Source: Apostichopus parvimensis
Lineage: Eukaryota; Echinodermata; Holothuroidea; Aspidochirotida; Stichopodidae
DNA length: 35,795 nt
Reading direction: 5' to 3'
NCBI GenBank assembly: GCA_000934455.1
Contig: KN882935.1
Coordinates: forward strand, 35,776-71,570
Both the position numbers and the translations under genes were made by a program. Under the pieces are notes generated by a model. That model was not told the origin of the DNA. It ran no database searches and saw nothing but the letters and a program-made list of their open reading frames with translations. The first letter of the stretch is position 1. Each line of letters starts with the position of its first letter. Of the stretch, positions 1 through 12,762 are shown piece after piece.

Positions 1-1408
1 TTTTAAGGTATAGCATTAAATGGCCAAATATAATTACATTTTTATGTCTTTATAAGTCAAAATAAAGATATGATAAAGTTACATTTCATGAAACTTAATA
101 GAGTCTTATAGCCCGAAGAACTTTCGAACACATTTTTATGATTTTTTTCCTTGTTTTTTGTTTTTGTTGCCGAAGCCCTGCCAGCGCTTCTAGACCACTC
201 GACCAAACCTATATTCGCTGAGTGGGTTGATGTCACACCGATCAAAACATCATTGATGTCTAAGTCGTAACTGGAAATGCGAGAACCCCCCCTTCAGCCG
301 ACACTTCTAATATTATCAATTAAATTCAAGAAAATGTGAAGTCCCAGATCATTAATTTAAGCTTTCTACATCTGTTTCTTAGTTGATAAAGTCGATAAAA
401 GGAGGCAGCACTTTTTGATGGAACAAGATTTGCTTTGGATGAACATAAGTAGCCGGCGGCCGACTGAGCATAACGTTTTACTTTCCTTAACCGTCGCCCT
501 TTATATACCCCTCTTTTTATTCTTCTTATTTTCTAAAGTCCTTTTCTACTTTTCTCTCCCTCTCTCTTCTATAACCTTCTTCTTTTGCTGCACGTCATTT
601 TGGAGTGCGCTGATCCATAATCTTTTCAGCCCCCTAAGTGAACTTTTATTTGAGGTTCTCGAAGGAGAAAGCCAAAACCTATAGAAGTATTAAGCGAGTT
701 GATAAAAATCTGTCATGTTTTGAATGAACCTGAAGACGCGCGTTGCCATGTGTAAGCCTGCGTCGTGCCGGTTGTTGGGGACGCAGCTTTTTACATTCCT
801 CGAAGGAGTGTTAATTGAGCGTGTGTTTAGAGCTCCTTTTGAAGGAGATCAAGTGAAGATATTTGCTTCCTTTTTTTTTCTTTTTCTTTTTTGTTGAATC
901 ACTATCTTATGAATTCATGAAATTATTCCATTAAAATGGGTGTCTATGGATAATTTTTTTGTTATTTAATGCATCCGTAAGAACAAGAATGTACTCTCCT
1001 TCACGTCAGTTACAGGCCCGCCTCCCCTCGCGTTCCATCTGTGTGGTTTGTGTTTGCGTCGGCGATACTTTCGGGTGCCTAAACATACGCCATATGGCAA
1101 CTTGCGAGTTTAGACACGTTTCTTGAGGACGATCAGACACAAAGAAAGGCAAGCCAAAGCCGTTCGCATAACCCTCGGGGTAATTGCTAACAAATTATGA
1201 AGACATGTGCTGTGCCGTGCTTGTCGGAACACTTCCAAAGAGGCCCAGACATTTCCGATTCTGTATACTTTCCCCCCTGTAGTCCTTGACGAACATAATG
1301 TCCCTATATTGCTCGCTCATTTAATACTAGACATTTACGTCCGGACGGTTGTTGCTTAAAACAACACCACTGATGATAGGTTGCATTTCTGTTGTTGTTT
1401 CCTTTCAG

Positions 1409-1597
1409 TGAGACGTCAGAGGAGAGAAGCCAAGGGGCCGGCCTGCAGGACAAGCCGTCGTCGGTCGGCGGTTAATGGGAGAGCCCACCCCTCTCCGCGC
1501 CGACATGATGATGACTTAACACAGAGAAGAAGAAAAAAAAACCACGAAATCAGAACCGAAAGTTCTCCAGTGATGTCTTTAGCCAAGCTGTCGAGGT
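1409..1597 (+). other. Possible exon-like segment, arginine-rich, unrecognised
   Basis: A pyrimidine tract ending TTCCTTTCAG at 1408 and a donor-like GAG followed by GTAATG at 1598 bracket 189 nt, which stay open in one frame (R/S-rich, about 63 residues). GC content is higher than around it. The product resembles nothing I know and has the composition of random GC-rich sequence. It may be a UTR exon of a gene off the left edge, or nothing. Confidence 0.15.
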
Positions 1598-4500
1598 AAT
1601 GGGCCGAGATATTCATCAATCACCAACCTGGTTAATGGACCCAGGGTACTTTCTTTTTTATTATCGTCAAGTAAAATGTGGCTTACCATTCTCGGCTGTT
1701 GGTCGTGGCTGCCGTGTATGTCACGCACACCCTATTGGATTGTTATCCAGAGGCTGTCCAAGCAAAAAAATTACGAGGTTGATCGTTTCGTGACTCAAAG
1801 AGTGAGTTAACCCCCCCCCCCCCAATATCCTTTGATTTTCAAATTTTAAACATATAATGTGTTTTTGCCTCTTGTTCTGCAATGCTCTGACATTTATATC
1901 TTCGTTATTCTGTAAAACTAGAAGGGAGAGACCAAGATGGATTGCCACGCGCGACGGCCTCGATATGTCCATTTAGGTCGACCAGCCATTATTACGTGCC
2001 CGTAAAATGCACTTCCAAAATCTCTCCGGCCCATCTGTGCCTTTTACCGAGACTACATGAAGGGGTTTTTTCATTTATCCTGTTTATAGATAAATGGAAA
2101 ATAAAAGTAGCTCTTCGTGTCAAATCCAAGAAGTAAGTTTGGGCATCTGACCATTATCGTATCTCTTGGGCTTGACGATTTGGCTTAATTCCAAGCTGCT
2201 GTTGCAACAAAACAAGTCTTCAAAAATTGGCAGAGAAATGTTCGTACACGACGTCGATTGCATATGACAGCGACTATAGTTGTCTTAATTGTACCAAGCG
2301 AGACAAGTCAAACAAACTGAGCTTGAAAGCTCAAATGATGAAAAATAAACATACAGATCCAAGGGCGCGGATCCAGGAATTCCTAAAGGATGGGTTGAGG
2401 AGAATGGGATTGGTGAAGCCGACTTCTATGTAGGAGTTATGTTGTATCATCTCTTCCTACCCCCCCCCCCACACCCCACCCCCTTCCCGAATTTGTCAGA
2501 CGTCGAATGGTGCATTAAATCATGTATTATTAGACATAATTTAGGTCTATAGTTAAGGCTACACGTCGGTTGTACTAACAGCTACTTTAACAAATGTCTG
2601 TGAGGTTGAAACGATGGGGGAGGGTGGGGGGGGGGAGGTGTATATTTTCAAAATAAAGGCCAGTGGTTTGTATTTTACATCTTTGTAATCTACTGAAGAT
2701 TCCCGCTAGCAGGCTCAAGATTATTTCAACCTTATTGTTTCAATTGGAAAGTGATGGGGAAAAAATCTTACAATAATATCCTTGTTTAATAATGAGCAAA
2801 TTGAACCGTTAGAGTCATGCTTTACGTACGACCGTCGCGTGAATTCGATAACAAGATCACACGGAAGTTTCACAAGTACAGAATTTGTTTTCTAAGTGTT
2901 TGCTTTAAAACAAAACTTGATCTCTTATTACCTCGACACCGATTCCTTTGAATTGTGTGAAAGGTATTATTTTTTAAGTTATAAATCCGAAAAAAAAAAG
3001 AAAGAGAGATAACTCGAACTCAGGCTAGAATTGTTCTTGAAAATTACAAAACCCTATCACTACATTTATTTCCAAAGGGTCATACGCATACGAACAAGTT
3101 TACCTGAAATTCACATGTAATGTCACAGCCATTTTGCCGTGTTATTCCGGCTTGAAACAAATAAACGATTCTTGATACTAAGTTTAATTTCGATTACTTA
3201 GCATCGTTATATGCAACGAAAAAAAACCGGAGAATTATCACTCATCCACACATTGGGTAAAAGACGGCCAAGAACTGAATAGCAACAGAACCGTTTTCCC
3301 GATAAGGTTCGGAAAGCCTGTCATTAATAGCGCCCTCTAAAATATTACTTGACGCTCTTTGCTTCTGGGACTAAGATGTATATGCCATTATCTTTAGAAA
3401 TATGACAGTTGCACCTTGAGTACAAAAAAAAAAACCTTTCAGAAAATTTAAGAATATACACTCTGCCAAAAAGAAAGAAAAACAAAAGTAGAAAATGACT
3501 AGCACACAACTTTGACTGAACATAAAAGTAATAATTACTAACCTCTTTACAATATGCAGTGTCTTTAGTTTCTGTTATTGTAATTTGTTTTGAGCATGCG
3601 CATAGGTGTGGTCACCGATCAGGTATATTCATGCATGTATTCAACCATCATCATCAATTCAACTCACGCCCTCACATAGAAAACAGTCCAAAAGATGTTT
3701 TAAGTTCATATATGTGGCAGGTGACGTTACAAGTTTTGAGCCGACAGGTTACAAACAAATCTGCCCCCAAAAAACCTAGCTGTAAAACTAACAACATATT
3801 TCGCGTCAACGGTAAGCCTTATAATTATTAATTTTTTTATAAAAGAAGAAGGAAGTTTTTACATAGTTTTTGCATAATTCCTTCCTACCTTTCCCTCAGT
3901 CTCTTCCATTTAGTGAAAAATCACCAACTTTTTTACAGCTAATTTAAATGAAATAAAAGCTGACATTAGTGAATCCCTTAATATGCTTTGTAATATAGCT
4001 ATAATGTGAAAGTTTAATGTAATCCATTATAAATCAGCAGCAATATGAATATGCAATTCATTTTCATCGAATGAATCGACTTAAAGCAAGCAGCCGTAAG
4101 CATACGTCATAAATATGAATTTTCAGTTACATATGTGACATACGTTTCCCCTACAATATTTTGTCATCAAACCATGAAAGTGATCATATATGCATCACCT
4201 AGTTCTTCACTAGCAAACCATTAAAGAGAGTTGCCAAGGTAACGGTTACTATACGTGTGTCCTTCTGATAAGAAACCATTATTAGTCGATAGTTTTATGT
4301 TGACAACTTTTTGTCATGTCATGGGCTAAGCAAGGTGCTGAAACGACGTTCCACCGTATAGCCCTCGTTCTCTCGCTACTGAAAAGACCCAAAACGTGTT
4401 TTCATGTTTTCTTCTATTGTGCATACGAACTGGTAACGTATATTTGACATTTCTTAGTCGCAAGTCGGTTATCGATCGGTAACCTACATAATGTTTTGAA

Positions 4501-5597
4501 TTCGTTGTATGTTCTTTGAATCCCCCTCCCTCCTCTTCAAGAACAAATAAAAAGAAAGATGTTTTCATAATTTAACGGTTAAGTTGTACCAATTGATGGA
4601 TGGATTACGTTTTGGAAACAAACTATAGCGGAGACCCAGTTAATAGCGAACAGAAGATATATGCGATGTATGCCATTGTGATGGCGCCATGACAGAACAT
4701 GATATGTGTACGTATCACAGGAATCAGACGTAAAGGATTCAACCTTGGAGGTAAAACAGACTATTTTACCTCCATGATTTAACTGAGTCAAATACCGAGT
4801 TTCCAAAGGACCAGACGCGGTATATTGGCAGGCCTGACGAGGAGGGGAAGGGTCCGAGCCCCGGTGTAGGGCCAGGGATAAAGAATAATGTATTATGTTT
4901 GTAATATGCTTTTAAGTAGAAAGTCCCAGTGTCATTGTTGACCTCGCGGCCCGACCTGGGTCTAAACGTCCCTACATATAGGGTTGAACTTTCATTACAT
5001 GTGACCAGATTTTGTGGAGGGCATGAGCGAGGGGATCAGAAGAACTTGGGGTAAGGGATCAGAGTTCAGGGCGAACATGCATTGTTATTTTTTGTAATGG
5101 GACTGGTGAGCTTTTAAATATAATCTCACCAAAATGAGTGCAATTTTGTGATGATAGGTGTATGGTGGATAACTATGAAGACTTGTTTTTTGTCTCACAT
5201 GGGATCAAAAAAGACAAGTTTTGTGCACTAACCCGGGTCGAGAAGATATTCCACTGTCATTCCTCAAAACTGGTCGGAATGAGAAGGCAACTATATGGGA
5301 CATGAGAAGTAATCCAATAAAAGAAAAAAAAAGTAATGCTTTTAAAGTTAGATAATTTATTCTGAGAATTGAAACTAGCAATCGATAAAAGGAAATAGCC
5401 AATTGGCCAGCTATATTTACAATATCAAATTCTGAATGTATAATTTTTTTTTCTTAAAACATAGTACCATTAAAAATGATTAAACTTGGCCTTCCATGGA
5501 CACAGAGAAAAAGCTTTGTACTTGCGAAGTAACACAACATCAGTGCAGTTATGCACCCAGTTGGGACAAATTTTTCTATACCGTACTGTCATGACCC

Positions 5598-5699
5598 GCT
5601 TCAGGGCACTCGTATTGTCAGTACGAGCAGTATGAATATCATGTTTTTATCAGAAAAGGTTAGGAACTGTTTGTACTGTCAATATGAGTGCTTTGAAGC
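5598..5699. repeat. Imperfect inverted repeat, 26-nt arms, 50-nt loop
   Basis: Arm 5598-5623 (GCTTCAGGGCACTCGTATTG...) is complementary to arm 5674-5699 at about 22 of 26 positions. Transcribed, it would form a roughly 100-nt hairpin. No terminal duplication is visible and there is no second copy in the window, so its origin (decayed MITE, hairpin RNA or chance) is open. Confidence 0.6.
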
Positions 5700-6870
5700 T
5701 TGATATGGGAGGTCAGTTCAGAGAGGTATTAGCATTAGGAAATTTTCCCAACTGGCTGAGTTATATCACCAAAATAGGAATACTCAAGACCTGTGAGCAC
5801 CAAATTGCTAGAAATATCATTTAAACACCTTTGCAATTTTCGTTTCTCAAATCTGCAACTACAGAATACTTGAGTTTTTATCGGTTTGCACTGTCACAAG
5901 AGGTTTAAAGCTTCCAGAGAGAGAAACATGAAGCTTATCTACATTGCAAACAGATATTTTTCTTGCTGGGTTTTCCAAATATGCCACCTTTAATTACCAT
6001 AATTAAGAGATAATTTGAGCCATTGAAACAAAAGTTCTGTAGAGTTAAATTTACAATGACTGTTCAAGCTTTACCATGTTTCCTGTCAAACACATTTTGT
6101 GGATAAGATCAGGACAACTTTAATTTTCAAAATCTCTTGTTGAGATACCAAAATAATCCAACATCCCTTGATTCCCAACCCCCCCCCCCACCTCCCATTC
6201 ACCACCACTAACACCCTGAATTTGTGAGTAACATAATAAATTCTCGAAAAGACTGAATTTTCATATAAGTTAATTCCAAAATTGCAGTTAAGTGGCTTCT
6301 TAATACAGAAGGGTAGACACCACATAAATATACATGTTCATTACACCTTTCCTTTAAACATATGTTTCGATATATTTAAGATTTCCTCCCTATCGATGCA
6401 AGAGCCTCTTCTAAGCTTTCACTCCCTTTGAAGATAAAATTTACCCTATTAAAATTAAAAATCTCAGTATCAAACACAACTGAACAGTTGGACAGTGGTA
6501 AAACTGATACTGAATAGTTGTTTGTTGTATCAGAAGGAATGATGTAATCAGAATAAGATGCAGGGAATTCCCCTCAATATTATGACAATGAGAGGTAAGT
6601 ATGAGGTAATTAAGGTGGTATCAATATTTACAAGAGTCTCTGCTATGGTTCTTTCTCTGTGATTTTCGATGACTTGAATAAAAGTTTTGATATCCCTCCA
6701 AAAGCCACATGAGACTGTAGAAAAACTCTTTCGATCATCAAGCTTTGTATTTCAAATATTTATCTGCTGCAATGTGTAGTAGAAACATTACACTGAAGTA
6801 TTACAAAAGTATCAAACTCTTGAAGAAAGGCAATAAGTTCCCCTCAGTTTAATTAATGTTTGTTTTATTT

Positions 6871-9800
6871 TTATTCTTCATCTTCGTCTCCATCCTCTTC
6901 CTCTGCAGGGGGATCTGTCGTCTCTCCTGCGGGATCTTCTGTTGCCTCAGCGGATTCTTGCTGCTCCTGTAAAATCAAGTTAATTTGGGGTAAATTTGTG
7001 TAATTTTGACAAGAAAATAACAACTGTTCCAAGCAATGAAGGAATGGAAAGTCAAATACATCTTAGACAGACTGACATGACTTGCTGGCCAAGAAGATCG
7101 AATGAAAGGTATTGGTTCAAGAGGTATCATGTACAGGGCATAAGCAGTTCATTTTCACTTTGCATACCTGTATGCCTGAAAAGGTAGAGGGATGGGGGGG
7201 GGGTTCAGCCCCTGGGTCAATTAAGATCCTTGGAAAATATGAATGGAGCTCAGGAAAATATCTGATAAAAAAAATGTTTTTTTAAATTTTTTTAGTATAT
7301 ACTTGTAAGAAAAGTGAAGATTTCAAAAAGGGGGCCTGGAGAGATATTTCCCAGATGTCTTACGTATTACGGTGCTCGTAACAAAGGCTTACGTGGAGAC
7401 CATTTGGGATTATGGAGTATTTGAATAAATACTGTTAAATATCTGGTTGTATTTAAAGGCACCAAAGACCACGCACCTCTGCCATAACACATTGCAAATA
7501 GAAGGCACAATGAATGTGCCTTAATGTAGCAACTATCGGCAAACAAAGATGTTAACAATAATAATAATAATTAAGAAATTTGTAATGCCCCCATATTCTC
7601 TCTGCAGAGCACTCAACTATGATTCTGTATGTGCTGACAGGTGAGAGAATTGCATACATGTACTACTTTACACTAAAAGTTTGATTCAGAAGATGATTGA
7701 AAGTCTGCAATTACAAAACCAGAAAACTGGCTGATCATTCTAGCATATATTTCAGCCAAAAGGAAGAAATGAAACCCTTTAAGGACAATGCATACCTCAG
7801 GTTTCTCGGTAGCGTCTTCTTTTGCAGCAATTTCTTCCTCCAGCTGTTGAGCAGCAGCCTCTGCTACTGTGTCTTGTTGACTTTCTTGTAACTGGAAATA
7901 TGCTGCCGACCTCTGCATGACAACGTCGCGAATAATGGCTGTTATGAGATAAAAAATGTTGTTAAAAATTAGATAACCATTTGCACATGATGTAAGTACT
8001 AACTAACATCGCAGGCCAAAAGTAAAATTATGCGATCATGATTTTTTTTTTGGAGAAAACATAGGATGCAAATGAGCAGAATTTAAAGCTATTGATTAAG
8101 TTTAGGACACTAGGGTGCAATCAAAATTAATGAACTAAAACTTAAAGTAACTATCCACTCATGACTTTTTTACAAGTCCCTTGCTTGTTGAAACTCTTTT
8201 TCTAAATAATCACTATCATGCTTAACAATAGCCATTGTTTTGTTTCTTTTTCAACATCTATAAGTCAAACAGACTATTGTGAAACATGTGAGAGAGATGT
8301 GAGAAGTAACAATCCACTCATGACTAGTTAACAAGTCACTCGCTTCTTGCAACTCTAATTTCTAAATAATCACTATCATGCTGAATAATACGCATTGTTT
8401 TGTTACTTTTTCATCATCTATAAGTCAAACAGACTATTGTGCAACATGTGCAAGAGATCAAAACTTGCCAGCAAGCAGCACTGGCCTGTTGAACTTACCA
8501 TCCAGGACAGTGCGACCAAGTATAGATGTGTCGATCTTCTTTTCTACTTGTTCCATTATCCATGGCAGGAAACCCAACTCCACATCCCTCTCGACAGGGT
8601 CAAAGAAGTACCCATTGTCGTTGAGTGTTCCAAACACAGAAGGTATTAAATCTGCCAAGTAGCTCTGAGCAAATGCTCTGGCTGCGATCTTGTCGGCCGT
8701 CTCCCTTTCTTTCTTTAATGTCTCCCTCTGTTGTTTCATCCTTCTTTCCTGGAGAAGAGATATGTAATTAAAAAGGTTAAATCTTCTAAAAAAGAACATT
8801 CTGAGAATTTGGATGATGAAATCATACATATGCATTAGAAATGTGGAAGGGATGTTAGAAGTGAAAAATATTGAGATACATATGTTACATATCCCTCAGA
8901 CCACTCGATCGTTAACTTTAAAAAAAAAAAATCTATTATCACTGTATAGACAAAGCAATGCCCAAACCAACACCAAAAACATGCTAACTGGTATCTACCT
9001 AAGCTACCAGACCATGGAAGTAGTCACAGAATGGAGTATCTATTTCCTTAACTTAATAAATGAATTTGCAACTAATCCTCCTATACTTTGCACTTAAACA
9101 TAGTTACAACACTACCAATCATTAGAACAACATACCTTTTCTCCCCTGTCTCCTTTCTTGTTCTGCCAATCTCTGTGTTTCTACCACTTAAACATATTTA
9201 CAACACTACCAATCATTAGGCCAACATACCTTTTCTCCTCTGTGTCTCCTTTCTTGTTCTTCCAGTCTCTGTGTTTCGACCAATTCAGCATTTCTAAGTT
9301 CTTCAAATTCTCTCTGTTGAGATCTGAGGTTGGCTAATTCTTCTTCCTCCATGACCTCCAAGAGGGCCTGCTCCACGGTCTTACCCACCAACACCTCCAG
9401 GATTGGCTTGACTTCTATCTCAAAGTCAAACAGCTATAAAAAGTCAAGAAAGGATTATTTCATACAAATTTATCAACAAGTTTGGGATGATTATCAAATT
9501 ATGGAAAAATCATCCAAGGAAAGAGAGAAATGAGAACAATTACATTAATGAAAAGTAACCTTTTGTTTGGTCAGTTTTCTGCAATATTTTCACATTAAAA
9601 AATATTTTTGGTCCTATACCATAACTTTCTGTGTTCCCTAATATTTGCTTGCACACTGGGGATGGGGGGTGGGGAGGAGGATAGCACGTCTATCCTGTTC
9701 TAGACGATTTCTTCAACATTCAACTGTATATTTTTTTACACATGCGCAAAGTTACAGAAAGTTTACAGGAAAAAAAAGGGAAGAAGAAAGTTAACTTACA

Positions 9801-10665
9801 TCTCCGTCGTATATTTGAGTGGCTACATCTAATCCAGTCTTAGCAGGGATAAATAAAGGTGTAGGAGGTCTGTCCAGGAATGCATCTGTCTGGCAGTCGA
9901 CGTCAGCTTCCTCAACTCTGTCACTTAACTCCTCCAGGTATAATTCTGTCTGGACGTCAATGTGTTTGCGGCCCTCTACCGCCTCTGGAGAAGCGGGGCG
10001 AAGCTGAGCTTTGGCTCTTTTGGCTGCGATCTTCCTCCGCCTTATTTCTTGTTGTCTTTGGATTTCGATAGGATCTGGTTGAGCTGTCTGCATGTGACAA
10101 AGGATGAACAGATGTAAAATTTGCAAATTTGAAGGAAAACATAATCATAAATTGTTTAAAAAAATGGCAAAGATGTTAATCTAATGAAAGTTGCGAGCTA
10201 TGAACAGAAATTTTTTGTTGCAGCAATAAAAAGGCGAAACTTACGGCTGGTAGTGTGTGTTGTGCATATGTGTTTCCCCGTACAATTCTCCTGTCATACA
10301 TAATATTGCCATAAGGAGCTGGTGCTTGGTTCCTGCAAACAAAAAGAAGATTTGACTTGATATTTCCTTCTTCAGTTTTAAAAATAAACAAGAAAACAGT
10401 TCTACAAATTGTTAGTATGGCACTGAAAATTACATTCTGATAAAAATTCAATAAAAAATGTTTACAGTTGTTATCAATACATTTCATCAATTAATGTCAT
10501 GAAAGGTAACATCCAGCTTAGATGTTTGTCAAGACAGAATTTCTCCTGGAAATAGTGTACTTACTGTTGTGCTAGTGGATCTCTGTATTTCTTTCTCTGT
10601 GGCACAGTACGTGGTTGACTGGCAAAGGTATACGTACCACTCTTCTGAGGTAGCACTGTAGTCAT
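6871..10665 (-). CDS. RSPH3: Radial spoke head protein 3 (RSP3 family), complete, 7 coding exons
   Basis: Structural component of the radial spoke stalk in motile cilia and flagella; RSP3 dimers anchor the spoke to the axonemal doublet and act as an A-kinase anchoring protein. Coding exons in gene order: 10665-10565, 10332-10245, 10087-9800, 9433-9230, 8748-8499, 7938-7796, 6966-6871. All introns are GT-AG and the joined frame is 1170 nt (389 aa). An in-frame TGA at 10686-10684 precedes the ATG, supporting this start. Family hallmarks seen: YGNIMYDRR and RGNTYA (exon 2), EGRKHIDVQTELYLEEL and CQTDAFLDRPPTPLFIPAKTG (exon 3). Exon 4 encodes the amphipathic helix that binds RIIa-type docking domains (about residues 170-190, VLVGKTVEQALLEVMEEEEL). 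A charged coiled coil follows, then IAARAFAQSYLADLIPSVFG (exon 5). The protein ends in an acidic tail. It is shorter than the human long isoform, mainly at the ends. AATAAA on the minus strand lies at 6869-6864, almost at the stop, so the 3' UTR may be very short. Confidence 0.95.
8146..8457. repeat. Two-copy tandem duplication of about 159 bp in RSPH3 intron 5
   Basis: Bases 8146-8304 recur at about 8305-8457 with scattered substitutions and small indels. Both copies contain ATCCACTCATGACT, CTAAATAATCACTATCATGCT and CATCTATAAGTCAAACAGAC. The second copy stops about 40 bases short of the exon 5 donor at 8498. It is non-coding in all frames on the gene strand. Confidence 0.85.
9091..9277 (-). 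repeat. Tandem duplication of the 3' end and splice donor of RSPH3 exon 4
   Basis: About 92 bp at 9185-9277 (end of exon 4, its donor and adjoining intron) are repeated at 9091-9181 in intron 4. The intronic copy keeps a donor (AAAAG followed by GTATG, GT at 9135-9134) but has lost 2 nt inside the coding-like part. Use of this second donor would add 94 nt and shift the frame. The real junction (exon 4 ending at 9230, joining exon 5 at 8748) gives the expected RSP3 sequence, so the intronic copy is probably non-functional. Confidence 0.85.
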
Positions 10666-10683
10666 TTTGATTTTTGTTGTAAA

Positions 10684-11480
10684 TCAGAGATGGATTAGAT
10701 CTATGGGTACAGAAAATAAATGCTTTGCATCAAAACAAAATATGCTCCACAAACTCCACCAGATTTGGTTTCGTGAATACTGTTACAACATCCGAGACTG
10801 AAAAGATAAGTACTCCCTGGTGAAGAATTTGATTTGCATGAATGGTAAAAAACATTCTTAAATGTATTAAATGCATATACCCTCTGCTGCATAGTGCATA
10901 AAGCAATTTATGTATGTAGGCCTATGGATAATTGTACAGTAGACCCAGCCTTTTGCTTTTTCCCCCAATACAAGATGGCACAATTGCCCATGCCAATTAA
11001 ACTGACTTTAAGAATATTATCAATACCTATATCAATGGTAACCTGTGGTATAACTATGATAGGCCTAACGTGAAAGTTAAGGCTACAGACTACAGTAAGC
11101 ATAGCATACTGTACATTGCCACCAGCCATGATACTTGTTAGGCATAACTTGGGCCTAACGGTTAGGACGGGCCCTATAAACAGAAGTCAAATTTGAACAC
11201 CTTCAAAAGCAACCCGAACAAAAATCTTTGTAACATCTGATTCACCGATAAATATACAGAACAACTTACTGGATAAATTATTTTATCTCTGTTTCTTGTC
11301 CACAAATTTCTCGAGTTGCGAATATGTTCTCCAGTAGCCACAGGTGATTCCCGAAATATATGTGATGTCTGTGTTCGTTGTATTGTATTCCGTGCGCGCA
11401 TTACTAGACTTGCAGCATGTAATGGTGTATCAATGGTAATGTATGCAGGAAAATAGATGTACATAAATAATATCACCATA
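10684..11480 (-). other. Candidate RSPH3 5' UTR exon junctions and upstream region
   Basis: On the minus strand a pyrimidine-rich acceptor ends in CCCATAG at 10701, which would start a UTR exon at 10700 running into the RSPH3 ATG at 10665. A matching donor, CCA followed by GTAAGT, ends a possible upstream exon at 11270. The open frame at 11479-11174 (101 codons) spans that donor. Splicing it to 10700 meets TAA at the second codon, so it would be leader and not protein. No TATA box was obvious. This rests on splice-site appearance only. Confidence 0.3.
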
Positions 11481-12250
11481 GCGACATAATTGTAGTGCTG
11501 TTCTCACAGAAGTAGGACATCAGTCGTTCCTTCGACCTATTTCAGGCTTTGCCCTTCATCTGCTGTGAAGCTTCTTTTTTTTCTACTTTATGTGTCTTCA
11601 TTATGAAAATATAAATGCCCATTCATTCGATTTTACATCATAAATACTGATGTAGAAGTTAATTTCGAGTTTGTAGGCTTTGGAGCTCAGTTACTGGGGA
11701 AACGACAATGAACACTGAAAAGAATGTGCGAAGGGGTCACTCATCTACAAAAGAATAACGGTCTGGCGTCCTCTTTTTTGATTACGTAATAAGTTGTCTT
11801 GCATTATTTACACTTCCACAGTATTTGTATACATGTGAATACGTACATGTCGATGTCATATACAGTACGTATGCACACAGACTAAACTGGTTAGGCCCGA
11901 TTATGACTAGTATGACTACAGCAGTGACAATTTACATGGTACAGTTTAGTGGTAGTGGCCAATAACAACTTGCATATTACTATTCAAGACAATTGGAAGA
12001 GTAACAACAAACGGTACCTCTTTTTCTTTTAAAGGGAGTCAGTTCTTTGGGCAGGCCTAGCAGTAGCAACGTCAAGTATTATGTTTGAACATATGAAATA
12101 TGATGAGTGTGGTCTGGACTTGAGTGTATTCATTGGCCCGACTTATGTTGTTACTATGTTAGAGTAGACCATTGGACCAAGGTCTAGCCCTACTGTAACT
12201 ACCCAAAGTACAGAACTGAGTTACACTTGAGTACCCTAACATTTAAGGCC

Positions 12251-12491
12251 GTGGCTATTCTTACGACTAGTCGTAACAATTATCTATAAACTATTCTTAC
12301 GACATCGGCGAATTCATGCGCAGTAAAGTAAATAAAGCAACTGCGCGTGTAGTAGGGGTAACCCTAATCCTCACCCTAACCGGAAATTATTGTTACTCAT
12401 GGTCGTAAAAATAGTACTCCTGGTTGTAAAAATAGCAACTGCGCATGCGTAATCGGAAATTATTCTTACGACTCGTCGTAAGAATAGCCAC
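12251..12491. mobile_element. MITE-like element, 241 bp, 26-bp terminal inverted repeats
   Basis: The left terminus 12251-12276 (GTGGCTATTCTTACGAC...) and the reverse complement of 12466-12491 match at 25 of 26 positions. The ends contain an inner palindrome, TTACGACTAGTCGTAA. The 9-bp sequence AACATTTAA occurs on both sides, at 12238-12246 and 12496-12504, each 4 bp from the inverted repeat. It may be a target-site duplication or part of the element. The interior has no coding capacity and contains CCCTAA-like motifs and two CGCA-rich stretches. Superfamily not assigned. Confidence 0.8.
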
Positions 12492-12762
12492 TTTGAACAT
12501 TTAACTAACAAGGAAAAATATGTACTTAAATCCAGGCTTTAAATTAGGGCTAAGGCCCAAAGTTAATTGCAGGGTAGGCCAAGCATATTGTAATGCAAGG
12601 TTTCAGTTCCAGAGTGTTGTCGTTTAGATTAATATTGTTCGCTTTTTCAGTCAAAATCTTAGTCACCTGCATCGGGGAAGAAATAACCTAGGTTATAGTT
12701 TATAGGCTATGGGACCAGACCTAGTCTACAGTATACATGCCGGGAGAAAATGTGATGCTTAA

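Larger units (their letters stand above)
1..6870. other. Non-coding left end, no supported gene
   Basis: No open frame here resembles a known family. Bases about 720-1620 are richer in CpG than the rest (for example GAAGACGCGCGTTGCC and GGCCGGCCTGCAGG), which may mark a regulatory region or the edge of a neighbouring gene. Homopolymer tracts include C-runs at 1810, 2460-2488 and 6180 and a G-rich tract at 2616-2640 (five G, AGGGT, ten G). A stretch near 2355-2420 (GGGCGCGGATCCAGGAATTC) looks like a dispersed-repeat fragment, recognised by eye only. Confidence 0.5.

Noticed and set aside
2227..2433. 68-codon open frame near the left end
   Set aside because: No family resemblance, and its 3' half overlaps a stretch that looks like a dispersed-repeat fragment.
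8378..8662. Open frames on the plus strand opposite RSPH3 exon 5
   Set aside because: They are the antisense of a coding exon. The minus-strand frame carries the RSP3 family motifs and proper splice sites.
9819..10071. Plus-strand open frames opposite RSPH3 exon 3
   Set aside because: Antisense shadows of a 288-nt coding exon.
12358..12382. CCCTAA-like repeats suggesting interstitial telomere sequence
   Set aside because: Only two or three imperfect units, lying inside the 241-bp MITE, so part of that element.
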